DNA of 64,000 nucleotides from Euglena gracilis (taxonomy: Eukaryota > Euglenida > Euglenophyceae > Euglenales): positions 43,361,540-43,425,539 of the forward strand of contig CP154955.1 of assembly GCA_039621445.1 (NCBI GenBank). Direction: 5' to 3'. Every line of letters starts with the position of its first letter. Positions within the stretch are counted from its first letter, which is position 1. The notes under the pieces are model-generated. The model did no database searches. It was not told the origin of the DNA and was given only the letters and a program-made list of their open reading frames with translations. Made by a program: the position numbers and the translations under genes. Of the stretch, positions 23,422-31,139 are shown piece by piece.

Positions 23422-23899
23422 GAAAAAGGGCACCTGCCCATTCTCAGAAGCGAAATCAGTCTGTTTCAAAGTCTGTTTCGACAGAATTTTGGCTTCTCAC
23501 TTGTTTTTGCAACGTTCTTTTTCCTTCTCCCCTCTTCTTCGTTTCATCACATCAAGCATGCCGGGACATTGCAGAAAAGCTTCTTCAAAAAAGGAGGACA
23601 CAAAACTCTTGTCCCCTAAAAAAAAAGTGCAAAAAAATGTCAAAAATGGGCCAAAAATTAGGGTTGACGTTTTTTGTTTTTACAAAACAAAAAAAACATG
23701 TTTTTTTTAAAAAAAACGCCAAAAAACATGCTTTTTAAAAAAAGAAAAAAAGAACCTTTTTTCTTGCGAAATGGCCATTTTTTGAGGAAAAAGTTCTAAA
23801 GTCATTTTTTTGGTCATTAAAAAGTGACATTTTTTGTTTTCCTTTGCCCAAAATGCTTCCCAAAATAGATGACGGTCAAGAGAATCCTGACAAAATTCC
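23422..23899. other. Unassigned then poly-T/poly-A arms
   Basis: Open frames to about 23,620 have no domain. From 23,660 to 23,760 TTTTTTTAAAAAAA arms like those at 9,480-9,640 and 17,600-17,720 appear. Confidence 0.45.
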
Positions 23900-24175
23900 C
23901 TTTCAAAAATGACCATTTTCGGACATAAAAATCACCCAAAAATGACCACTTTCGGACCCAAAGGCATTTTTTTCCTTCAAAAATGGCCCAAAAATGGCCA
24001 AAAATGACCACTTTTTTGGACTCGAAAGTCACCGATTTCAGGATGCGTACTGCCCTTCTCGTGATGGGATGCAACATCATGGATGTTGCCTCCCGACTAC
24101 CTCCAAAGTGGCCTACTTCCCCCGTGCCCCCCCCCCCGTGACCCCCCCCCCCCCGTGACCCCCCCGTGACCCGCA
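23900..24175 (-). repeat. Dispersed repeat, copy 2 (inverted)
   Basis: Reverse complement of the repeat at 19,346-19,640, ending with CCCCCGTGACCCC tags at 24,125-24,175. Confidence 0.75.
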
Positions 24176-24479
24176 CCACCCCCTAAGGGGGGGGGGGTAT
24201 TCGGACCCCCTCACCACGGCGTACCAACCCCCCCAAGGCCGCCTTGGCCATGTTCACAAGCTGTGTTGGGAACATGGTGCTGTCAGGAAAGGACGGAGGA
24301 TGTTTCTCCGAACTTGGGGGTAGCCGCCTTTGTCCAAGACTGGAGGGGGGGGTGGCCGCCTCAAATAAAGGTGGGGGGGGGTGGCCGCCTTTGTCCTAAG
24401 GCACCCCCCCACCCGCCTCAGGACAAAGGCGGCCACCCCCCCCACCTTTGGCCACTCGGTGGGGGGAGGGAGGTTCGGC
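24176..24479. repeat. GCCGCCTTTGTCC inverted words
   Basis: GGCCGCCTTTGTCCTAAGG and its complement CAGGACAAAGGCGGCCACC lie at 24,378-24,397 and 24,418-24,440 around a poly-C tract; related words occur at 21,836-21,925. No gene is supported. Confidence 0.6.
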
Positions 24480-24790
24480 TGCGGTGAATGGCGGGGCTGC
24501 ACGAGGCCCAGGGCGGGGGAAGCGGAGTACAGCCCGTCGTCGTAGTACGTGCCGTTGGGCAGCCACGCCGCGGCGAGGGCGGTCAGGTTGGGGCCAGGGC
24601 TCGCCTTTTTCTTGAAAAAAAAAAGGATAAAATGTCTGTGAAATCTGTCTTCGGACTTGAAACTTGTGATCCCACCATGGGCCAGTAGCTTAAAAAGTAG
24701 CCCCACCAAGGGCCTGCCACCGTGTTGCAGGCAGGCCTCTGCTCGATCGAGTGTGGATTTGTTCAGAGCAAAGGCCTGAGTGGACTGCAT
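24480..24790 (-). CDS. GC3-rich open frame, unknown protein
   Basis: A minus-strand ATG at 24,788-24,790 opens a frame (MQSTQAFALNKSTLDRAEAC) that runs on to about 24,480. The last 40 codons (PNLTALAAAWLPNGTYYDDG, then LYSASPALGLVQP) use almost only G- or C-ending codons, a strong sign of real coding sequence. A poly-T tract ending CAAG at about 24,611-24,625 could be an acceptor, in which case only the GC-rich part is an exon. NGTYYDDG would be an N-glycosylation site in an extracellular protein. After about 24,480 the frame enters repeat sequence. I recognise no family. Confidence 0.38.
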
Positions 24791-25527
24791 GTGGTGATAC
24801 TAACCCTCTTTCCACAACGCAATAAGTTCCTGTATTTCCACTTCATTTCAGCACCCCGTACTTTCATCATGACTATCCCACACCGCTTCCACCCGAAATG
24901 GCATTGCGACACCAAAGGAGAAGGATTAGGAATGCAAGCAATTTTTTGCGTGTGGGTGAACCATAATTTTCACGCATATAATTTCCCATCGTGGCCGGCC
25001 AGACCTCCTCCTCCTCTTTCAGATCCTCAACACTGAATCCAGCCAGACCTCCTCCTCCTCTAAATCCACCCAGCCAGCCGTGGCTGGCCATGGCTGGCCA
25101 GACCTCCTCCTTTTTTTTGCCAGCCAGCCAGCCGCGGCTAGCCGCGGCTAGCCAGATACCCCAGCTCCCCAGGGTCGGCCCAATACGACCTGTCGCTAAG
25201 GTCGACAAGGTCGACCCTCCCCCAGGATCTGTAGTGGGCTGACCCTAGGGGTTTCCGATCCCAGGGTCGTGGGCCGACCCTAGGGTCTAGCAATGGGCGT
25301 TTCCGGCCCTTAGGGAAATTTCCCTATGGTAATTTCCATCCGGTACCGGAAATTTTCGTGGCGATTTCCATCTGGAAAAACAACCTCCTATGACTTTCGT
25401 AGGAAAGAAAATGGAAAGCGTTGTGCCCTCGCAAAGCATTCGTCTGACTGAAAGCAGGAGAGCCGGGGATAGAAGAGAAGCAGACACCAGCCCACTCCGA
25501 ATAGTTGGATCAAAGAACATTTTTTCA
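24791..25527. other. Gene-free; GGCTGGCCA and GACCCTAGGG words
   Basis: From 25,000 to 25,160 the block 'CCAGACCTCCTCCTC' is repeated three times with GGCTGGCC palindromes. From 25,190 to 25,290 GGTCGAC and GGCCGACCCTAGGGTC words occur, the same as at 34,530-34,680. 25,310-25,380 holds small A/T palindromes (GGGAAATTTCCC). No gene. Confidence 0.5.
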
Positions 25528-26016
25528 CTACAGTGGTGTTTGCCAAAAAAAAACACTTAGAGCAAACAAGAAGACGAACCAGAATATCCTTGCTAAACTG
25601 CTCCATTTGGTTTTTGTTGCGACCATCAGAGACAACGTGTGTATTTTCTGATTCTTGTTGCTGTGACTAGACGCTTGAAGGTTTTTGCTTGTCTGTTTTT
25701 TTTGCAACAAAATGGTAATCTGGTGCATTCTGATTTTTTGTTTTGCTGACCAGTTTTGGCCAGATGTGGTGGCCAGTTTTGGGCCATGTGTGCTGGCCAG
25801 TTTTGGGCTAGATGTGGTGGCCAGTTTTGGGCCAGATGTGCTGGCCAGTTTTGGGCCAGATGTGGTCTCCAGTTTTGGGCCACAGGTCGTGGCCGGTTTT
25901 GAGCCAGATGTGCTGGCCGGTTTTGGGCCAGATGTCGTGGCCAAAATTGTCACACCACGAACATGCTCAGGCAATCCTTCTATTGACTCATCGTCGTGTC
26001 TTTCCAATGACTTCAT
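25528..26016 (-). CDS. ORF with 8-residue repeats and C-terminal hydrophobic tail
   Basis: An uninterrupted 162-codon minus-strand ORF from ATG at 26,014-26,016. It starts MKSLERHDDESIEGLPEHVR, then has about eight repeats of the pattern TTSGPKLA/STSGPKLA (encoded by a 24-bp DNA repeat, 25,745-25,945). A basic region follows, and it ends with LARIFWFVFLFALSVFFW, long and hydrophobic enough to be a membrane anchor. If translated it would be a Ser/Thr/Pro/Lys repeat protein with a tail anchor. However, a 24-bp repeat keeps frames open by itself, and I know no homologue, so this may be fortuitous. Confidence 0.27.
   Translation of the reverse strand: MKSLERHDDESIEGLPEHVRGVTILATTSGPKPASTSGSKPATTCGPKLETTSGPKLASTSGPKLATTSSPKLASTHGPKLATTSGQNWSAKQKIRMHQITILLQKKQTSKNLQASSHSNKNQKIHTLSLMVATKTKWSSLARIFWFVFLFALSVFFWQTPL
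25745..25945. repeat. 24-bp tandem repeat, about 8 units
   Basis: Units of the form GGCCAGTTTTGGGCCAGATG + TGGT/TGCT, with point differences between units (GATGTGGT, GATGTGCT, CATGTGTGCT). Confidence 0.92.
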
Positions 26017-26046
26017 TTCACCTCAAGCATGGGAGGTTAGGCAGTG

Positions 26047-26219
26047 GCTAGCTAGTGGAAAAATTTTCTCCCGTGACCGGCGCGAAGCTGTCGGAAATTT
26101 TTATTGGAACCCCCAAAAATGGCCAAAAATGCCCGTTTTTGGCCATTTTTGGGGGTTCCAATAAAAATTTCCGGCAGCTTCGCGCCGGTCACAGGAGAAA
26201 AATTTTCCACTAGCTAGCC
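26047..26219. repeat. Large palindrome, about 83-bp arms
   Basis: An almost perfect inverted repeat. The left arm starts GGCTAGCTAGTGGAAAAATT and runs through CCGGCGCGAAGCTGTCGGAA to AATGGCCAAAAA; the right arm is its complement with a few differences (CAGGAG for CCGGAG, GGCAGC for GACAGC). The loop is about 6 bases. A second, more diverged copy is at about 28,040-28,203 and a half copy at 27,117-27,200. Confidence 0.92.
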
Positions 26220-28680
26220 CCCCCAAAATGGCCAAAAATGCCCGTTTTTGGCCATTTTGGGAATTTTTGGGAGGCTAGGCACAGCGGGGGGGGGGGGGGG
26301 GTCTGGGGGGGGGCGCGGGGCCGCGCGGGGGGGGGGGGGTCCGAGGGCGGCCGCGCGGGCGGCGCGCATCCTAAAATCGGTGATTTTCGGGTCCAAAAAG
26401 TGGCCATTTTTTGCCGTTTTTGGGCTTTTTTTTGACCAAAAAAGTGCTTTTTTGGCCGCGCGCAGAGCGCGCGGCCCCCAAATTTGCCATTTCATGTCCG
26501 AAAATGGTCATTTTTGGTCATTTTTGGGCCTCAAAAAAGTCGCGGTTTTTTCACAAATTTTTTTTCTTGGCTATGCTAGGCACAGTGGGGTGAGGGGGGG
26601 GGGGGCCCTGGGGGGGCGAGCGGCCGCGCAGGGGCCGCGCAGGGGGGGGGAGGGGGGTCCCGGACCCCCCCGAGCGGCGCGCCTAGCCTCCACAGTCCTG
26701 TGGAAGAATGCTCGCCCATGTGTTCAAAGTTTGCCTGCTTCAAAACACAAACTGTTTAAAAATATCGGACGAAAGGGCCACTTTTTTCTTTTGCTTTGTC
26801 CTTTTTTTTTGGAGCAGGTTTGCTTCAAAACGTGTCCCCAAAAAGCGCCACATCCCCAACTGGGCGCGGGCAAGGTGCAGCGGCAGCCTTTAAACCTTCC
26901 AAAAATTGGGCGATGCCCTGAAAACCGCCTCAAAAAACCTTCAAAACCGCCTTAAAAATTTGAGAAATTTCGCCTTAAAACAATAATGCCTTGCCCACAG
27001 GCTTCTTCTTCAGGGATTGCAGTACCCCCCCCGGGGGGGCTGGACTGCAGCTCGTCCAAATTTGGCTAGTGGGATTTCTAGCAGACTCCCCCGGAGGGGG
27101 GGGTCTGCTAGCAGGGCTAGCTAGTGGAAAATTTTTCTCCCGTGACCGGCGCGAAGCTGTCGGAAATTTTTATCGGAACCCCCCAAAATGGCCAAAAATG
27201 CCCGGGGGGGGGGGGGCGGGCGGGGGGGGGGGGGGGAGGGGAGGGGGGTCCGAGGGCGGCCGCGCGGGCGGCGCGCATCCTAAAATCGGTGATTTTCGGG
27301 TCCAAAAGTGGCCATTTTTTGCCGTTTTTGGGCTTTTTTTGACCAAAAAAGTGCTTTTTTGGCCGCGCTCTGCGCGCGGCCCCCAAATTTGCCATGTCCG
27401 AAAATGGTCATTTTTGGTCATTTTGGGCCTCAAAAAAGTCGCGGTTTTTTCACAATTTTTTTTTTGGCTATGCTAGGCACAGTGGGGGGAGGGGGGGTCC
27501 AGGGGGGGGGCGAGCGGCCGCGCAGGGGCCGCGCGGGGGGGGGGGAGGGGGGGGGCCCGGACCCCCCCGAGCGGCGCGCCTAGCCTCCACAGTCCTGTGG
27601 AAGAATGCCAACATCCAGTTACCCATGTGTTCAAAGTTTGCCTGCTTCAAAACACAAACTTTTTAAAAATATCGGACGAAAGGGCCACTTTTTTCTTTTG
27701 CTTTGTCCTTTTTTTTGGAGCAGGTTTGCTTCAAAACGTGTCCCCAAAAAGCGCCACATCCCCAACTGGGCGCGGGCAAGGTGCAGCGGCAGCCTTTAAA
27801 CCTTCCAAAAATTGGGCGATGCCCTGAAAACCGCCTCAAAAAACCTTCAAAACCGCCTTAAAAAATTGAGAAATTTCGCCTTAAAACAATAATGCCTTGC
27901 CCACAGGCTTCTTCTTCAGGGATTGCAGTACCCCCCCCCCGGGGGGGCTGAACTGCAGCTCGTCCAAATTTGGCTAGTGAGATTTCTAGCAGACTCCCCC
28001 GGAGGGGGGGGTCTGCTAGCAGGGGGGGGGGGTCTGCTCGAATTTTTCTCCCGTGACCGGCGCGAAGCTGTCGGAAATTTTTATTGGAACCCCCAAAAAT
28101 GGCCAAAAATGCCCGTTTTTGGCCATTTTTGGGGGTTGCAATAAAAATTTCGGGCAGCTCCGCGCCGGCCACAGGAGAACAAAATTCCGCTAGCTAGCCC
28201 CCACAAAACGGGCAAAAATGCCCGTTTTTGGCCATTTTGGGAATTTTTGGGAGGTTAGGCACAGGGGGGGGGGGGGGTGGGGGGGGGGCGAGCGGCCGCG
28301 GGGGGGGGAGGGGGGGGTCCGAGGGCGGCCGCGCGGGCGGCGCGCATCCTAAAATCGGTGATTTTCGGGTCCAAAAAGTGGTCATTTTTTGCCATTTTTG
28401 GGTCATTTTTGACCCAAAAAGTGCTTTTTTTGGCCGTGCGCGGAGCGCGCGGCCCCCAAATTTGCCATTTCATGTCCGAAAATGGTCATTTTTTGGTCAT
28501 TTTTGGGCCTCAAAAAAGTCGCGATTTTTTCACAAATTTTTTTTCTTGGCTATGCTAGGCACAGTGGGGGGAGGGGGGGGTCCAGGGGGGGGCGAGCGGC
28601 CGTGCGGGCGGCCGCGCAGGGGCCGCGCAGGGGGGGGGAGGGGGTCCCGGACCCCCCCGAGCGGCGCGCCTAGCCTCGTT
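26220..28680. repeat. Three-copy tandem repeat, 0.9-1.07 kb period
   Basis: Landmarks recur at 26,360, 27,270 and 28,338 (CGCGCATCCTAAAATCGGTG), at 26,717 and 27,627 (CATGTGTTCAAAGTTTGCC), and at 27,015 and 27,923 (GATTGCAGTACCCCC). Each unit contains poly-G tracts mixed with GCGGCCGCGCGGGCGGCGCG, a GTGGCCATTTTTTGCC region and the CTATGCTAGGCACAG word. Two of the three units also carry the CGCCTTAAAA...AATAATGCCT end described at 8.3-10.4 kb. The frames inside are low complexity; no gene is supported. The third copy ends near 28,678. Confidence 0.9.
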
Positions 28681-28689
28681 GGAACAAAA

Positions 28690-28905
28690 TCAGCCAAAAC
28701 CCTACCACCTCCCCCCCCCCCTAATTGACCAAACGCCCCGGAGAAAATTTTTCAACCCCCCCTAATTGACTGCCCGGGGGGATTCCTTGCTGAAGCACCC
28801 CCTAATTGACGGTACCCCCTTTAATTGATGACACCCCCCCCTAATTGAACCCTCCCTCTAATTGACCAAAAGGGGGGTCCCGAGGAGAGGTCCCACGGTC
28901 AATTA
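28690..28905. repeat. CCCCCTAATTGA repeats
   Basis: Six irregularly spaced words of CCCCCTAATTGAC (28,719; 28,758; 28,798; 28,812 variant; 28,837; 28,853 variant) followed by the inverse GGTCAATTAGGAGGG at 28,897. Related words bound other repeats at 38,205-38,238, about 40,003-40,017 and 58,025-58,052. Confidence 0.75.
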
Positions 28906-29274
28906 GGAGGGGGAGGTGGTATTAAAAACCTCATTTCCACCTCGGCACCGGAGGAAAAGATTTTTTCCAGTTCGGGGGACCCGGGGAGGGGGGTGGTCTA
29001 ACTAGTCCATTTTTTCCAGTGTCTAGCCGATTGGCTAGCCAGTACCCCCCCCCCCCCGCGGGGGGGTCCTTGAGCATAAGCCTGCTTGCCCACCACCACC
29101 CTGGCTGTTTGGCCGATGCCCGTTCTGCCCTGCCCCAACCTGAACCCGTGCGGCCTCCAGCCAAAAACCAGAAATCGACACGTTAGGCATGGAATGTGTT
29201 GGTTGCATTTTTCCTGGCCTCCCTGGGCTGGGCTGAAATTGCAAACCCCCTTCACATGCAAACACAAAATGCAC
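28906..29274. other. 3' flank of the AP-4 sigma exon
   Basis: Contains CTAGCCGATTGGCTAGCCAG and a C14/G6 hairpin at 29,044-29,066. A plus-strand frame continuing from 29,086 is judged a shadow because the minus-strand exon at 29,275-29,412 is clearly real. The minus-strand 3' untranslated region presumably lies here. Confidence 0.4.
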
Positions 29275-29412
29275 TCAATTTGCAACCTTGTCCATCAACT
29301 GCACGCCATGCAAAATATGAGTCTTATTGGTCTCGGCAACAAACCCATTGGCCACCATTTCCTCCAGGATGAAATGGGCCTTCTCCAGATTGAACATCAA
29401 ATCCAGCTCACA
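29275..29412 (-). CDS. AP4S1: AP-4 adaptor complex sigma subunit, last exon
   Basis: The terminal coding exon of a small (sigma) subunit of a clathrin-adaptor-type complex: 45 residues plus a TGA stop, preceded by an acceptor (GCCATCAG) at 29,413-29,420. It starts CELDLMFNLEKAHFILEEMV, continues ANGFVAETNKTHIL and ends QLMDKVAN. The CELD-x-MFNLEK start and the E-T-(N/S)-K-x2-I-L...LMDK ending are the known C-terminal pattern of sigma-4. AP-1 and AP-3 sigmas have FNF and longer tails, and AP-2 ends in LQSLE, so AP-4 fits best. AP-4 acts in coat formation at the trans-Golgi network. The exon is intact, but I cannot find the upstream exons (about 100 residues) in the following 1 kb on the minus strand. 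They may be far away beyond inserted repeats, or this may be a captured fragment. Confidence 0.8.
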   Translation of the reverse strand, partial: CELDLMFNLEKAHFILEEMVANGFVAETNKTHILHGVQLMDKVAN

Positions 29413-29700
29413 CTGATGGCAATGAGAATCTCACTTGATGGTCCCAAAATGGTTGATTCTTTGACAGGACCAAAGCCTGAGTCTGTTCTTATGGGACAGT
29501 TCCTGGAGTAATTCCTTCAGCTCCTCCCACCCTGTGGGCCGTTTGCATTCTTGGGCTAGAATTTTTCCAGCACTTGGTCTTAAAAAGAGTGCAAACATGA
29601 AAAAACAACAAACATACAAAACTGCAGAGGGTGCATATTTTGAAGAAAAAAAAAAACAGCGTCCAAAAAAACAACTTGCCAACTTTGGGGCGTTCCAAGG
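29413..29700. other. Presumed AP-4 sigma intron sequence
   Basis: Minus-strand sequence upstream of the exon. No further sigma-subunit exon is recognisable: the expected YRRYASLYF-type or N-terminal strand motifs are absent. Confidence 0.4.
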
Positions 29701-29815
29701 GCTTTATTTTGGGTGGCCGGACATTTCCTTCAATTTTGTTTCTTTTTCCGAGATATTTTGGACACATCGATTTTTTGGCCCTGAAAACAGCCCAACATGG
29801 CCCCAAAAATGGGGC
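29701..29815 (-). repeat. Short relative of the satellite, like 16,266-16,345
   Basis: TTTCCGAGATATTTTGGACA and the following 'TTTTTTGGCCC...AAAACAGCCC' match the piece at 16,280-16,345 and, in reverse complement, the CAAAATATCTCGAAAA block of the 40-58 kb satellite. Confidence 0.5.
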
Positions 29816-30079
29816 AGAATTGGCAGTGGTCAAAACGTCATTGAACAGGAGACAAGGCACAGGGGGGGGGGAGGGGGGGGTCCGAGGGGGGGGGTTGGAA
29901 GCTGTGCAGGGGGGGGGTCCCCAGAAAATCACAACTGTATTGCCTACCCCGAGACAGTTGCGACACTTTTTGTCCAATTGAGGTTGTCTTCGTTGTACAT
30001 TGTACATTTTGTGCAGTTCAGATTGCATCTTACGGGAAGATGACCAATGCTGTTGCATTTGTGATTGTTCATAGGGGGT
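29816..30079. other. Unassigned
   Basis: Poly-G tracts at 29,861-29,892 and 29,909-29,918, then mixed sequence. A minus-strand stretch with CNSIGHLPVRCNLNCTKC is Cys-rich but matches no zinc-binding pattern I trust. Confidence 0.35.
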
Positions 30080-30167
30080 GCTGCCCCGCCCGTGACCCCC
30101 CCGTGACCCCCCCGTGACCCGAGAATTGAGCCTTCAAGTTTCATACAAAGCAGCAACCTTCATCATT
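30080..30167 (-). repeat. LINE 3' end with CCCCGTGACC tag, copy 2
   Basis: Follows the endonuclease stop codon on the minus strand. It ends with three CCCCCGTGACC units (30,089-30,120), which would be the 3' tail of the element read on the minus strand as GGTCACGGGG repeats. Copy 1 is at 22,930-23,075. Confidence 0.55.
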
Positions 30168-30410
30168 TCAGCCTTTCTTTTCATTCATCATTTCAGCCTG
30201 CTTTTTGATGTAGGTGGCGGTTTTGGTCGCTTTTTTGGCACCTTCATACCCAAAAATGGCCAAAAAACTTGTCAGGCCCTGTTGCAGCTCAGCCAGGAAG
30301 ACACTCCTGGCGCCACCGGAGGCGGTGGCGCCGAGGCGCTGCCGTAACTCGTCCCACACTCGCTGGCTGTCACCCCCAAAGGACCCCCAGACGTTGAGGA
30401 TCAGGGGGGC
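30168..30410 (-). pseudogene. C-terminus of a LINE restriction-like endonuclease
   Basis: An 81-codon minus-strand frame ending at TGA (30,168-30,170). It begins PLILNVWGSFGGDSQRVWDE, then LRQRLGATASGGARSVFLAE, and ends in a lysine-rich tail (YEGAKKATKTATYIKKQAEM). The PLIL-x-VWGSFGG motif is shared with the plus-strand LINE remnant at 32.6 kb, where it directly follows the catalytic part of the endonuclease domain. This is therefore the last part of a second copy of the same retrotransposon family, in opposite orientation and with its 5' part missing, as expected for a 5'-truncated insertion. Confidence 0.6.
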
Positions 30411-31139
30411 TGTCGCTGGCCTTGTTTTCTGGGGTGGCCGCCCAACTGGGTGCTCTGCTCATAACCAAGGAGCTGGGTCACACCATTGCTGCCTTTTGAG
30501 TTGGCCTCGGTCAGTTACAAGCCTGTGACCTTGTGCCTCTGGTTTTCCTATACCCTCGCCCACCTCGCGCCCCATCCAGCAGCGCCCGCTGTGGCTTCGG
30601 CCAGACGTCGCGCTCTCTTCCCCCGTTCTCACTTATACTACCCTTCTCTCTGCCCACCCTCCCCCTCACCCCCCCGGACAAGGGACCGCCTGCGCACACT
30701 GCGCCGCTTGTTTTACACCTTCCGCCCGCGACTCTCCGCTTTGTATTTCGCACAGCCGCCTCCCTCCCTCCCGTCACTGCAGCCGCCCTTCCCTTCGCTT
30801 TTCATGTACACACCCTGACTTTCCATGGGGTTTCCCCATATGTACTCTAGCCTTCCCCCCGGAACACCCCAAATCCAGTACCGGAGGGATTAAAATACCG
30901 CGCTGCATTAATTACCGAATGGATTAATTCCGCTCACTGGGCGAGTTTCCATAACTGGCGATCTGGGCATCTTTCTGGCACGGCGGCCGGAATTAGGACC
31001 AGGCAAAAGTTAATCTGGATCGCGGGGTGGGTTTTTTCCGTCTCACAGCGAAACGATCAGGCGTCTGGCAGGTTTTATTAAAGAGCGGTATTAATCCCTT
31101 CGATATTACTACCGAGCGGTATTTTCATCCCCCCGGTAG
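30411..31139. other. Unassigned, GC-rich then TTAA-rich
   Basis: 30,500-30,850 is C-rich with open but low-information plus-strand frames. 30,870-31,135 alternates ATTAA words with GC-rich words (CCGCGCTGCATTAATTACCG, GAGCGGTATTAATCCC), resembling 34,830-34,950 and 60,000-60,070. No gene is supported; it could be the decayed 5' part of the adjacent LINE. Confidence 0.4.

Noticed and set aside
29086-29511. 141-codon plus-strand frame with ATG
   Set aside because: It is the antisense shadow of the AP-4 sigma exon, whose splice acceptor and conserved protein are on the minus strand.
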